Part shown: one piece after another, positions 1-11,558 of the stretch
Layout: each line of letters opens with the position of its first letter
Position numbering within the stretch: position 1 is the first letter of the stretch
Source of the DNA: Strix aluco
Lineage: Eukaryota > Chordata > Aves > Strigiformes > Strigidae
Direction of reading: 5' to 3'
DNA: 64,000 nt
Assembly: GCF_031877795.1 (NCBI RefSeq)
Contig: NC_133932.1
Coordinates: forward strand, 137,752,841 to 137,816,840
Program-made: the position numbers and the translations under genes
The notes under the pieces: model-generated
The model's input: only the letters and a program-made list of their open reading frames with translations
Database searches by the model: none
What the model was told of the DNA's origin: nothing

Positions 1-2394
1 CCAGTCTGCCCAAAAAGCAGAATTCTGGTCATAAAATTGCTTCCCAAGGGGACTTTATTCTCAAAGGAACTGGAAAATTCATAAGTGCAAATTCTAATGG
101 AAAATTTCCCTGCAATCCTTCGAACGGCACCTCTGCTTACACTGGTATTTCTCCTTTGGCTGTTTGCTCTGCTCCCACCCCTCCTCTTTGAGACACCATT
201 TCAGACATAAAACCCGTCTCTGAAACAAGAAAAAAAACCCTTGTGTATGCAGGAGCAGCAACAAGATTCTGACTTCACTCAACGTCAGAGTTACTCCTAC
301 GTCAATCACCAAATCCCCTTGATTCCTCACTTGGCCCCTTTCCAAAGCAGAGTCATCTGATAACATTTTCTCAATTCCTAGATTGAATTTCGACCATTTT
401 GATGATGTCACAGTGATTTATTTTGAAGAAATCATTGCAGATGAGCAACGTAACCTCGTTACTGTCTCTCCTCACAGCTCTGCTCTCATTTTCTTGCTGC
501 TGTTACTGAGATGCCCGTTGCGATATCTTAAAATTATGACATTATAAGAGACTGATAAAGGTGAATGGACACATCTGGCCTTACCAGTATGAAACTACTT
601 TAGCCTACAGAATACAAAAATTAATATCCAAAGTATTTTCAACCTTTTCAAAATTATATTCTGGAATTTCAGTCTCTTTAAACCTTGCGAAACAGGGTGA
701 AGACAAACATGAAATTCTTCCAGCCTGCGTGTGGCATGTATGCACCACGATCCGGCCACCTTGATCTGGATGGAGCCAGACAACCTGGAAACACTTCGGA
801 TTAATTAATTGGTGCCATTCTTCTCTTTCATTCTAAGCAGGAAATCCTCCCGCCTTGCAGACCACGGATTTTCCTGCCCCCAGCAAGCATTTGACCCCAT
901 TTTAGGTCTCTCAGGGATGCACGTGCATTTTTTTTTTGTCTTTTGCAAAACAGTGGTCTCTCTACAGCTAATGCCATTCCTGGTGGAGCTGTGCTGTGGA
1001 CGGCGAGCACAAGGAGGTAGAAACCATGGAAAGAAGTCCCTAAGGAACGATGCTTGTCCAAGAGTCACGGCACACACCGCTGAGTTTGGGGATCTGGCAC
1101 CGCTCTCACTGAGATCACACATCAGCAGCAAGTTTCACTGCTTTGTCTCGACATTCCTTCACCATCAGGGTAAATTTTTTGCATCCCAGCTGTTATTTAC
1201 AGACTTTGGACAATGTTATCCTGGTGGTGGAGGTCTGGGACATGCTGTACATGATGTGCTTTGCGTTCATATTTTAGCAAATTAGAGACAGGTTGTGTTG
1301 ACCTGCGTTCCCCTCTCAGTTGCCTCTGAATCACCTCTATCTACCAGCTTCACTTAATACAGGAAAATGAAATACAGGGGTTTTGCAATGTTTGCAGATT
1401 TCTCTGGGATTGTTTGATTTTCCAGCCCACACACTAAAAGCAGAGAGTCTGCTGCCTTCGTGAGAGGACTCCCTGTCCTTTCTGCATTTTCTGAATCCTC
1501 CCATTGTATTATTTACCTGATGTACCAAGTCAGGCATTAAATATGTCAATGTTTGCCCGTGAGCTCTTGTGAGCTCGTTCATTTCTGTAGGATGAAGCGC
1601 TGGTGACCGAGGATCTCCTGCGTGTCGCTCAGGGCAGCACAGGAAATTGGTTGACACCACTTCACTTTACCCAGGGTTTTTGTGATGATTTCAATTAAAG
1701 ACACTATTTTTCTGCTGAAACAATCCAGGTGGGTTGGCCTCTGAACCAGCTGCAGCTGTACAGGCTTAAAAGTGCTCCACACAGGTTTAACTGCCCTGCT
1801 CCCTGCAGAAGACCTGCTGGAGTGGTATCTGCTTCTATAATTTCATCCGAGCCCTGTGTTGAGGTCACCATGTCATTCATAAAGTGGTGAAGTTAAAGTG
1901 GACCCACTTAGGCACAGGACCAGAGCCAGAGAGGGTTTCTGCAGGTTTGGAAGTTGCCCAGACGCCCAGCACAGGAATACATGAATGGAGTCACATCCGG
2001 GCTTCACCACAGCTTGATCCCACCTTTGACAGTTCAGACTACAAAAAGTCTTGCAGCCAGCTTAGATACCTCAGACAGAGTGCAGGAGAACCACTGTCGA
2101 CATGAGGCACAGCAGCAGAAGGGAGGGACCTCCTGTCGACTTTCAAAGCTATTTCAACTTCCAGGGCTGAAGTGGTCGCAGTTGCAGAGGTTTCTGCAGC
2201 AGACGTTATTTCCAGGTCCAGACCTGGATCCAGGGCACTTGTCCATCCTCCCCTTTTCTGTGCACACGTACATCTGCCCCTGACTCCAGTCCTGCCCCAT
2301 GAAAGTCCCTCACACACTTACTGCAACCCCAAACTGGTGCCAGACCAAAGCCTCCCTTCTCCAGCCCCCCTTCTTTATCCTTCCCCAGGACTTA
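1..2394. other. Intergenic, no gene seen
   Basis: No reading frame here resembles a known protein, and the frames present are short and lack family motifs. No clear repeat was recognised. The base composition is ordinary for bird intergenic DNA. Confidence 0.5.
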
Positions 2395-2496
2395 GGGACA
2401 TGGTTTAGTGGTGGACCTGGTAGTGTTAGGTTAATGGTTAGACTCGATGATCTTAAGGGCTTATTCCAACCTGATGACTCTATGCTTCTATGACGT
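2395..2496 (+). mobile_element. CR1 LINE 3' end fragment
   Basis: The sequence carries the avian CR1 3' tail: a 'gactcgatgatcttaag' block, then 'ttccaacctgatgactcta', ending in the short ATTCTATG-like repeats typical of CR1. It is a 5'-truncated copy of about 100 bases in + orientation. CR1 elements lack a poly(A) tail and usually insert as short 3' pieces. Confidence 0.85.
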
Positions 2497-4929
2497 CCCA
2501 CTGCAATCAAAGCCTGGCCCATGTCACCAACCCCACCAGTTCCACCATCTTCAACCACAGCCCTCAACACACACCCGCCCCCCAGGGACACGCTACAACT
2601 GCCGCCTGCCAGGAGCTGCTGGATCTTGGGTGTCTGACCCATCACACCCTCCCCTGGGTCGTCAGCTGGTGCTACCAGCTCATCCCCAGAGCTCAGTGGG
2701 GAGGATTCCCCCTCACGCTAAGGCCCAAGGGATCCCAAAGCGGGAGAGCTGCCCAGCTCCAGGGTTATGTGGTCCTTTGGGGAATCTGTCATCAGAGCAG
2801 CTGGTGCCTGTCCAGGTTCTCCCGAGCTCTTTTCCTCGGTGTTATTTTTGAGCCTCGGTTGATGGCTGACTGGGAAAACTGTTGCGTCACTGCTGGTGAC
2901 GTCAGAGCTGCTGCTGCCAATGTGGTCATCTGCTCCTTCGGTAGCAAGTGGGAGGGACGGCCTGCCAAGGAGAAGACATCCCTTCTGGTCTGCAATGTCT
3001 CCTTCCAGGCAGCTGGGATATTTTTGTCCAGCTCAACACAGCCGCTGCAGCCAAAGAAAACTGTGTATGATCAAACAGCCTTTGCATTTCTGAAACTTTT
3101 TGAAGGAGAGAAGGATGGGGGACGTGGCTGCCTTCCTCCCCTCTCCAAACTCTGGAGCAACCCTGAGGGACATGGCTGGGCCAGTGGGAAGTGAAACCTC
3201 CACAGCAGCCGCCTTTGAGTCTCACCTTTCAGTTCAGACCTTTGTGTGGACACACAGATGGTGGAAAAGAAAGAAGCCGGAATTGGTGCCAATGTGATGA
3301 TTTCAGGTAGCAACGGTGGTCCTGTTCTCCTGGATCTTCCTAAACCCTTTCCTATTTGCATATGTCCAAGGAGCATTACCTTCCTAAAAGTTGTGAGCGT
3401 CCTCATTTTGAACTGGGTCTTGTAAAAGCTTTTACATGGGAAGACCAAGTCCCCCCTGCCCTTCCCTCCTCACCATCCCTTCTCACACTCCTATCAGTAC
3501 TCACACAGTGAACTCTGGCCTGTACAGTAAATATGATTAGGACTGGCTTATGTTCAATTTATAAACATTTACACCAGACTGATGTGTGCCAAGTCGTGGC
3601 TGTGTTCCTCCTCAGCTGTGGTTCTGGGAAAGCTTTTTTTTTTAAGATGGGAAAATAGATTAACAGATCCTCACACTCCTTCCCATATACATGCAATACC
3701 TGTGCTTCTGGGAAAAGGGATTAAGCAGAAAACCATCAAGAATGACTTGGTGGGAACATCACTGCAGGAAGCTCAGTGCATGTGGGTGAGCCTTGAGACA
3801 CAAATCAGAGGGAATTGTAAGATTTTGAGCATGTCTGGTACAAGATGAAATTATCTCACATTATACAATAGGTGTGGGGGTCATTCAGGCAAGATCGACA
3901 TTTTATAGTGGCTGCTGGAAGCCTGAGCCCTTTTTCTCATTCAGCCATGGGCCTGCTGGATAACCCTGAGCAGACACTTTCACCTCCAAGCCATTCCCTT
4001 GCTCCAGCAGACCCTATGCAACCCCTCTCTGGGCCAAGCCTACAACCAGGTTGCTCGGCACGCTGGTCTTGAGAGGACCTCAAGCACGACACTCAGGCTA
4101 GAAATAGGTTATGATTTCAGCAGATGCCAGATAAGTAACCAGGGGGAAATTTTCTCTCTGGCGGTTCCTAGGGGTCATGCTGCAAGTTTGTAAACCAGAT
4201 CGTTGCTCCCAGCTGCACAGACGCAGATTTGTCTGCAGCGTCTCAGTGCAGGAGCCTGGACAAGTGACGCTGGGAACTGCCTGATACGTAGAGGAAAATG
4301 GTGGCAGAGACACCCAGGGAAAAGAAACTTAATGTGCGTGAAAAATGAGCGTGTGCAGGCAGCTGGGCTGAGCAGAGCAGGGAAGGAGAGACCACGTCAT
4401 TTCCACAGATGACGAGTCCAAAAAGATTCAAGGTTATACCTTTTCTGCAGATCTGTGGAAAAACAGGTCTGGAAGGGGCCTGGAGAAGGTGTTTATCTTG
4501 CCTGTGCCTTTGCCCTGAGACAGGATCAGCTCAGCTGAAACTGCCACAGAAAAACATACAGGAAAAATGTTCAGGAAAACCATCTGTGGTGGCCACTCCA
4601 TGACCATGCCAACCTGCTCCCCGGCTTCACTGCCCACCCCTTGCCTAACCTCAGGTTTCCTTCCTGCCAGTTCAGCCCATGACACTTTGCCTTCGCCCCC
4701 CAGTCTGGTTATTCCCACCTCTGCAGCATCCTTCAGGACACTTTCCTCTCCCTGCTGCCTCCGAGGCCCTCTCCCATTTTCGCTCTGCACCGTGGCATCT
4801 CAGCTGCTCTAAACCCATCACACCACGTTTAAGTTTTGTGCTCGTCATGGCCAGCTGTGATGCAGCTTTCACTTCCAACGTAAAGACGTTGTTCTCCAGC
4901 TAAAGCTTGTTTGCTCTGAAGACCCTAAG
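2497..4929. other. Intergenic, no gene seen
   Basis: A 234-residue open frame at 2490-3194 overlaps the CR1 end and has no recognisable domain, so it is not called. No other structure was recognised in this stretch. Confidence 0.45.
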
Positions 4930-5425
4930 AACTGTTCTACTAGACCAAACTAAAGGTCCATCCATCCTTCCATCCTGCCTTGAAGAGTGGCTATTAATGG
5001 CCATTTAGGAAGGTAATTCAGTTTATCCTTCCCTTGGCACATGTCCCAGCACCTAGCAATCAATTTAGAGGCTTCCTGAACAGAAGGCAGTGCCTTGGCC
5101 ATTATGTTTAATAGAAATCAATTAATCTCTCACCTATGGGTTTGTCTAATACTTTCTTGAACTTATATATGTACTTTGGGGTCCCACAACAGCCAGCAGC
5201 AATGAGTACCATAATTCCATTATAAACTCTTTAAAAAAATGCTTTTTTATTTGTTTTAAATCTGCTTGATATTTTCAGGGTGTGTCCTCCCCCTCCTAGT
5301 GCACATGGTGTGAGGAAAGGTGAATAATCATTCCATACGTATTCTCTCCTCCCCACTCATTATCTTATTGACCTTTCCTGCACTGCTTTACTGTCTCTTC
5401 TTAAGGCTGAAGAGTCCTTTTATGA
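4930..5425 (-). mobile_element. Ancient amniote CR1 LINE fragment
   Basis: The + strand reads as the antisense of an old CR1 3' region. It has the 'aaaggtccatcca' start, 'cagcacctagcaatcaattta', the 'cttgaacttatata' block, 'gttttaaatctgctt' and the 'aggctgaagagtcctttta' end, in the order seen in CR1 copies shared by birds, turtles and crocodilians. It is heavily diverged, so it is much older than the young CR1 copies elsewhere in the window. Confidence 0.7.
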
Positions 5426-5447
5426 TAATCCCCACCTCTACAAGAGC

Positions 5448-5510
5448 TTCCCTGAAGTGGTCAGGCTGTTGAACTAGATGATCGTTGTAGGTTCCTTCCA
5501 ACTGAATTTT
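5448..5510 (+). mobile_element. CR1 3' tail fragment
   Basis: This short + strand piece holds 'actagatgatcgttgtagg' followed by 'ttccttccaactgaa', the 3' end of a common avian CR1 subfamily. Its terminal short repeat grades straight into the (TTCCC)n array, which suggests the array grew from the CR1 tail. Confidence 0.75.
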
Positions 5511-5699
5511 CCCTTCCCTTCCCTTCCCTTCCCTTCCCTTCCCTTCCCTTCCCTTCCCTTCCCTTCCCTTCCCTTCCCTTCCCTTCCCTTCCCTTCCCTT
5601 CCCTTCCCTTCCCTTCCCTTCCCTTCCCTTCCCTTCCCTTCCCTTCCCTTCCCTTCCCTTCCCTTCCCTTCCCTTCCCTTCCCTTCCCTTCCCTTCCCT
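5509..5699. repeat. (TTCCC)n pentanucleotide microsatellite
   Basis: About 38 tandem copies of TTCCC run almost without interruption for roughly 190 bases. All bases are pyrimidines on the + strand. The open frames through it, such as repeated PFPSL or GREGK proteins, are artefacts of the repeat. Confidence 0.98.
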
Positions 5700-6739
5700 C
5701 ACTTTTGAGCATGTTTGCTCCAGGCCATTTGCTAGCTTCAGTGGTTCTTCTTCCTCTGTTTTTTTCACATCTGGCAGGTCTACAGATAAGAAACCTCTGC
5801 CAGGACCCTTCAGATGAGTGTCACCAAGGCTCAGTGTATTCAGCCATAAGCCTGGCTGTGAGGTTTAACAACCAGGTAGGAGCCGACAGCTGCCTTACTT
5901 AAAATTAATGCTTGTAAATTAATTGTTCTTTGGCTCTGGGGCCACCCAGCACCAGGTGGTCCAGGATCGTGCCAACAAACCCTTCAGCCTCTGAACTGAG
6001 GCAGCGACATCATTCAGGCTCCTGAGCCCCTGCCTGGGAGTTGCCGAGGGGCCAGTTGGCTCCGGTCAGCAACGTGCCAGGGGCCCTGATAACAATGTCC
6101 TGGTGTCCATTGTGGACAGCACCCCGGCACAGCCCGGTTTATGACTACAGAAATATCTCTGTATTTACTACAGACACCTCATGCGAGAATGGGCAAACCC
6201 ATTGTCTTGGTTTGGCAGCCACAGAAATAGGGGTTAATAGCAATTTCCATGCCACAGCTGAGGTAGCAAAGATAAAATTATTACCATGAGACATCTAGGT
6301 ACAACAGGCTTCTGGGCCATCTGAGAGGATATCCGCTAATGTGTCTGTGTTTGGCTTCGAAATATTTAGTTTGTTTTTATTGTGCAATATATTATGATTT
6401 TAATTAAACATTTTGTGTCTCACTGGTCACAGGGGGATAGCCAGAACTTCACCTCTGTTATTCCCTCAGAGAGATACAGCAAACACTCTTCTTGCAAAAT
6501 TTATTATTATTTGCATTACGGATCCATTCTCACAATAAAAATTATGTGCATTGACAGCATGCTGCAGCATTGCCAGCCATAAATCACAGGGAGCTATAAA
6601 CATGTCGCCCAATAAACTATCAGGAGAAAATCATGCCTGCTGGGGGAGCATCATAAATGGAAAAGATCGTTTACTTCACACACTGTTTTCACCGCTACGC
6701 CTCACGCTGTTTACGCATGGGGAGCTTGGGCTCCACACG
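5700..6739. other. Intergenic, no gene seen
   Basis: No coding signal or recognised repeat was found. Confidence 0.45.
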
Positions 6740-6900
6740 GCTCCCGGGTGATTGGACGGGGTCAGTCCTCAGGGTGCGTTATAAGCACTGCCCTCCTGAC
6801 ACTGGGATGCGGATGCACGTTCTTCCTCCGCATCACAACGGGGTTGTGCTGTCTGCGCAGGTCGTAAAGCCCCTGGGCCTCCGCCGCCGCGCTCGGTAAG
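6740..6900 (+). promoter_or_regulatory. Candidate promoter and first exon donor
   Basis: An ATTGG (inverted CCAAT) lies at 6751-6755, a TATA-like TTATAAG at 6779-6785, and a CpG-rich block at about 6870-6895 ends in a strong splice donor, CTCG|GTAAGTACC, with the GT at 6896. Such an arrangement could be the noncoding first exon of the OR51-type gene at 10584, whose leader has a splice acceptor at 10554-10555. This link is inference; no transcript evidence is available. Confidence 0.3.
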
Positions 6901-7837
6901 TACCTGGGGCAATTATCAGCCTCTCCATCCTTGCACTCCCGTTTACTGGTGCAGTGGCTGTGGTTTATGGAGCTGGACACCAACATGGGTGGGGACGTGC
7001 ATCTCCAAAGCCCTGCTCAGGAGGTCCACGCCGCTCCACGGGACGCGCTGGGTTGGATGGACCAGAGGGAGTGGGCGGCTGTAATTTCAGGCACCGCCGG
7101 CACTGTGCTACAGCCGGGGAAGATCCAGCCGTCGTGGTGCCGACTGCTGTTGTGCTGTGAATTTTGTGCAAGAGTCAGCCTGCTCTTCCACCATCTGCTG
7201 GCCTGGCTCAGCTGGTGGGAATGGCACCTTCCTGTCCTTGCCTGGAAAGTCAACAAAAATTCATCTCTGTGGGTGCTGCATCTCCAGAGCTCCCTTGCTA
7301 ATCTTCCTCCCTTCGCTGAGCGGCTGAGCCCTCGCTTGGATGCTTGAGTTGGCAGCGATGTAGTTGTGAAAATAACAAAACCTCCTCTTGGGAAAAAAGC
7401 AGATCTCTTGGTCTCATCCTTCACCAGTCCCTGCTCTTGCCTACGCTGAGAAGAACTCTTAAAGCACCAGTACTTTTCTTAAGTTATTGCTGAAAATCAA
7501 AGTCAGGGACAGGCAAGAAATCAGGAGGTGGCTTTTGAGGGCTGCAGAAGGAGGGATGTCACCGTGTCCTCCATGAGGCATCTGCATTCATGCCTGACCC
7601 CTTCCCCCAGGTGTCCAGGGTAGCTCCTGGGGAGCAGAAATGCCCTGGGCACTGATCGGGTGGATGGTTTTCTCTCTCTGAGGTAGGATGCTTTTCTAGG
7701 CTGGCAGCAAATGCTGCCCAGGTGCTGCCATTAATCTTTAAATTGATATCCTCCACTAACTGGGGGTTTGTTTCCTCGTCAGGGCTTGGCTGCAATGGGA
7801 AAGGTGTAACTGCTGTCCCAGTCAGCTGGGAGGTGTA

Positions 7838-8025
7838 ACATATATATGTGTGTTATATATGCACATACATATGTATGTAAACATAAAAAAAATGCATGGG
7901 TGTTTATATATTTTTATAAATATATATATATTTTAAAAAATATATATTTTATATAGTCTATGTATTTTATATATTTTTTATATGTTATTTATAGACACAC
8001 ACATACATATATACACACACACATA
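7838..8025. repeat. AT-rich and TG/CA low-complexity tract
   Basis: The stretch alternates TATATA, TGTATG and CACACA runs, with several short palindromes. It is a simple repeat with no coding meaning. Confidence 0.9.
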
Positions 8026-8846
8026 AAACATGGAGAGGAAAAAGACCAGCTGGGAGTGGGATTCATATCTGTAACGTGTAGGAGCACACAACAAACCAGA
8101 GTAGCTCAGAGGGAAGCAGAGCTGGTAAAGCCCCTTCCTAAATAACTCACACAGAGTGGTAGGAGTTGCTTGTGTCTAACAGAGTCAGGTTTGCATGAAG
8201 GTTTTCTTGTAGGAGGAGCATCCCTTACAGACCCCAGTGAGTTCTCACCAGTCCTTTCTTTCCCACTGTGCTCTAACAGTCTCTCTTCTTTATCCACCTC
8301 CATATTCCTAAAAACCTCTTGAATCTCAGTACCTTTGAGAGTTGTGGATATCTGCCAGACGTGGCAGTAAGGGACGCCGTTAGACAGGCGAGCAGGCACG
8401 CACGCACTTGGTTTGTTCAGTTTTTTTAACCCATCCTCCAGATGAGAGTGAATCGCAGGAGTCTGCAGCTGAATGCTCACTGCCCGGATGCTGTTGGATT
8501 GACAGCTCTTACCTTTGGGGGGCTCCGAGCTGCTGTTTAGGACCAGAGGTACCTCCGGACAGTTTCCTTTTGCCAACGTCAACCACTGTCGATGTCTCAG
8601 GGAAGGCGCTGGCTGCCCATCCACATCTGTGCCATCTCACGGGCCAGCGAGGCTCCCAAAGAAGGGCTGTGACTTGTCCCTTCAGCAACTGACACCGGCC
8701 AAGGTGATTCCTGATACTAACATGCAACTTTGTAAGGAAGATAAAGTGGCCCTGCCTGGAGGAAATAAAATGACTTTGGGTCTTCCCCAGTGTTGCCCTG
8801 GAGCAGGAAGATGTTTATCCCGGCTAAGCCTGGGGATTTATTGCCA

Positions 8847-8879
8847 CATTAGACTCTCAAGCAGGCTGAGAGTCTAATG
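8847..8879. repeat. Perfect 13-bp inverted repeat (hairpin)
   Basis: The arm CATTAGACTCTCA at 8847-8859 is repeated in inverted form, TGAGAGTCTAATG, at 8867-8879. The loop is the seven bases AGCAGGC. The pairing is perfect and stops at both outer ends. Confidence 0.95.
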
Positions 8880-9257
8880 GAGCAAAGTCATATTAGGAAC
8901 ATAAATACATCATGGAAGATACGTGTGTTTACTCAAAAATGAACTGTGTTGTAGTAAACCCTCTTGCTCACAATTCAGGCAGTCGTCAACCTGCTTGTTT
9001 TGTATCCCACAGAAAGTGCATTAAGACTTAAACCACAAGTATTTCTTTTCCTTTAACCAGCTCTTGTTCTGTACATTCCCTGCTTTCCCCCATCCACCCA
9101 GCCAGTTGTTCTGTCCCAGAAGGCACAGAGAGAGCTTGGGGACCCCGTCAGCCTCTCCAGCCTCTCTGCCAGGGCACATTGTCACGTGCCATGTAGGAAT
9201 CTGGGTTGTGCTGAGGTGGCTGAATCCTCCAAGAGGACTGAAGCCGATGGTAAGATC

Positions 9258-9740
9258 ACAGGCTCATAGGTTCATCGCATGATTCAGGTTGGAGAGACTT
9301 CAGAAGATCTCTAGTCCAACCTCCTGCTCAAAACAGGGCCAGCTATGAGGTCAGACAAGGCAGCTCACAGCTTTATCCAGTTGGGTCTTGAAAACTTCTG
9401 AGGATGGAGATGCACAACTTCTCTGGGCAACCTGCTCCAATGCTTGGTGGTGCTCATGGGGAACCATTTCTCATTATATCCAGTCTAAACCTCCCTTGTT
9501 TCAACGTATACCTGTTATCTCATCCTCCCACCAGGGACTGCTGTGAAGAGCTGGGCTCAGCCTTCTGGATGGCCTCCCTGTAGGTAGGGGCAGGCTGCTC
9601 TTGGGTCCCTGCAAAGCCACCTCTTCACCAGGCTGAACAAGCCTCTTTCCTTGCTCCCTTACCCTGGGGCACTTCTCCAACTCCCATCCATCTCAATGAC
9701 CTTCTGCTGACCTCATGAGAGTAGACATCTGCTAGGTTTC
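9258..9740 (-). mobile_element. CR1 LINE 3' fragment
   Basis: Read on the + strand it is antisense CR1: 'gattcaggttggagagac', 'agtccaacctcctgctcaa', 'tttatccagttgggtcttga', 'cacaacttctctgggcaacc', 'ccaggctgaacaagcctct'. About 480 bases of the 3' region remain, moderately diverged and 5'-truncated. Confidence 0.92.
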
Positions 9741-10553
9741 TGGAAAGGCCTCACTCACCTGGTACTCTTGACCCCACCTGTGCCCCTCCCCCCTGATTCA
9801 GACCCAGAGACTTTCCGTGGATGCCTCCTCGGTGCTTCTAAACCTGCAACCTCTTGTGCTTTGGCTTGCATTTCCCTGTTATTAATAAAAGTCACAGGCA
9901 CCACACCAGTGGGGTTTTGCTCATTTATTTCCCTTCACCTGATAGTAAGGTAGATTATGAAATGAGCCACAACTTGGCTGTGAGAGCCGCTGAAAATCCA
10001 CCTTACCGTGGTGGCCATCTGAGGTGAGAGCAGTGGCATCTAAGTGCCTGATTCTCTGTTACATTTTGCATTATTTCCAATGTTGATTTCTTATCTAAGA
10101 AGTCAGAGTTAAACTTGCCCCATTTTCCTGTCCTTTGATCTCCAGTTAGCATCAAAAAGAAGCCAGCTGCTTAGCAAGTCTTGGTTGGGTTGGCTGTAGA
10201 AAAAGCATTTGCTCATTCAATTGAGCGTCTCAACCTGTGGAATTTGGGGAGAACTGTAAAACAGTAGTACTCACCAGGAATGTTTTGTCTTTCATTTTAA
10301 GAAAAAAATTTTTTTTTTCTTTTTTTTTTCTTTTTTAAGAAAAATTGTCCATTCTTTTCCTTCACTTCATAGTTTGATGGATAAACAAGAGTGGTAGTCA
10401 TACGTGACATTATGGTTATTAGAGCGGTGTCCTAAACAGGATGGGGGCATCTGCACAGGTTGTTGGGGAGGTGGAGGGATGTGGCGCTTGTCGTTACCCA
10501 CTTCTCTGTTCAGTGCAGAGTCCAACTACGTGGAGTTTCTGTTGATTTGTTTT
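9741..10553. other. Intergenic leader region of the OR51-type gene
   Basis: No gene was recognised. An A/T homopolymer-rich patch lies at 10300-10340. A polypyrimidine stretch and AG at 10554-10555 end the stretch and look like a splice acceptor for the next gene. Confidence 0.4.
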
Positions 10554-10583
10554 AGGTAGAGGTCATGTGAGAGCTGAGCTGGG

Positions 10584-11558
10584 ATGGAGCATGACTCACA
10601 TACCACGTGGGAATTCAATGGCTCCTTCTATCAGCCTTCAGCTTTCCTCATGAGGGGCATCCCAGGCCTGGAAGCCCTTCACCACTGGATCTCCATCCCT
10701 TTCTGTGCACTGTACCTTATTGCTCTCTCGGGAAACTGCATGATCCTCTTCATCATAAAGAAGACCCAAAGTCTTCATGAACCAATGTATTACTTCCTCT
10801 CCATGCTGGCAGTCACTGACCTGGGCTTGGTTCTATGTACACTGCCTACCACTCTGGGCCTTTTTTGGTTTAATATGCGAAGGATTGGGTTCGATGCTTG
10901 CCTCACTCAGATGTATTTCATCCACATACTGTCCTTCATTGAATCCTCTGTGCTCCTGGCAATGGCATTTGACCGCTTCATTGCCATCTCCCACCCACTG
11001 AGACACCCATCCATACTGACCAAGACGACTGTCATAAAGATAGGTCTGGCAATTATACTGAGAGGGATGGTCTCCCTCCTCCCCATACCCTTCTTGCTCA
11101 AGAGACTAACCTATTGCGGGAAGACTGAGCTTTCTCATTCTTTTTGCTTCCATCCTGATATCATGAAACTAGCATGTGCAGATATAAAAGTCAATGTCTT
11201 CTACGGTATGATTATTCTCTTATCAACGGTGGGGATGGACTTCATCTTCATTGTGTTGTCCTACATCCTGATCATTAAAACTGTTATCAGTCTTGCAACC
11301 AAGGAGGAGTGTCTCAAGGCTTTGAATACGTGTGTCTCTCACATCTGTGCTGTTCTAGTGTTCTTCATCCCAATGATCGGACTGTCCATGATGCATCGTT
11401 TTGGAAAGAACGTTCCTCCTCTGGTTAACACTTTAGTGGCCTACACCTACCTTATAATCCCCCCTGCTCTCAACCCCATTATCTACAGCATAAAATCCAG
11501 CCACATCCGTGAGGCTTTGCTCAGGGCATTGCGGAGGAAGAGTGACTCTGACTGGTAG
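10584..11558 (+). CDS. Class I olfactory receptor, OR51-type
   Basis: An intact, intronless 324-residue seven-helix odorant receptor that would couple to the olfactory G protein in sensory cilia. An N-glycosylation site (Asn12, NGS) precedes the LxGIPGLE motif at 24-30. The TM2 motif PMYYFL is at 67-72, the extracellular disulfide pair is probably Cys106-Cys188, the TM3 motif MAFDRF is at 127-132, the TM6 motif LKALNTCVSH at 244-253 and the TM7 motif LNPIIY at 296-301. The FHPDIMKLACAD segment and PMIGLSMMHRFGK are typical of the OR51 group of class I receptors. The start lies 29 bases after a splice acceptor at 10554-10555, as expected when a noncoding exon is joined to a single coding exon. 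The orthologous subfamily is not resolved. Confidence 0.95.
   Translation: MEHDSHTTWEFNGSFYQPSAFLMRGIPGLEALHHWISIPFCALYLIALSGNCMILFIIKKTQSLHEPMYYFLSMLAVTDLGLVLCTLPTTLGLFWFNMRRIGFDACLTQMYFIHILSFIESSVLLAMAFDRFIAISHPLRHPSILTKTTVIKIGLAIILRGMVSLLPIPFLLKRLTYCGKTELSHSFCFHPDIMKLACADIKVNVFYGMIILLSTVGMDFIFIVLSYILIIKTVISLATKEECLKALNTCVSHICAVLVFFIPMIGLSMMHRFGKNVPPLVNTLVAYTYLIIPPALNPIIYSIKSSHIREALLRALRRKSDSDW

Larger units (their letters stand above)
6901..9257. other. Intergenic with AT-rich microsatellite and hairpin
   Basis: No gene was recognised. It holds an AT-rich microsatellite at 7838-8025 and a perfect inverted repeat at 8847-8879, both listed separately. Confidence 0.45.
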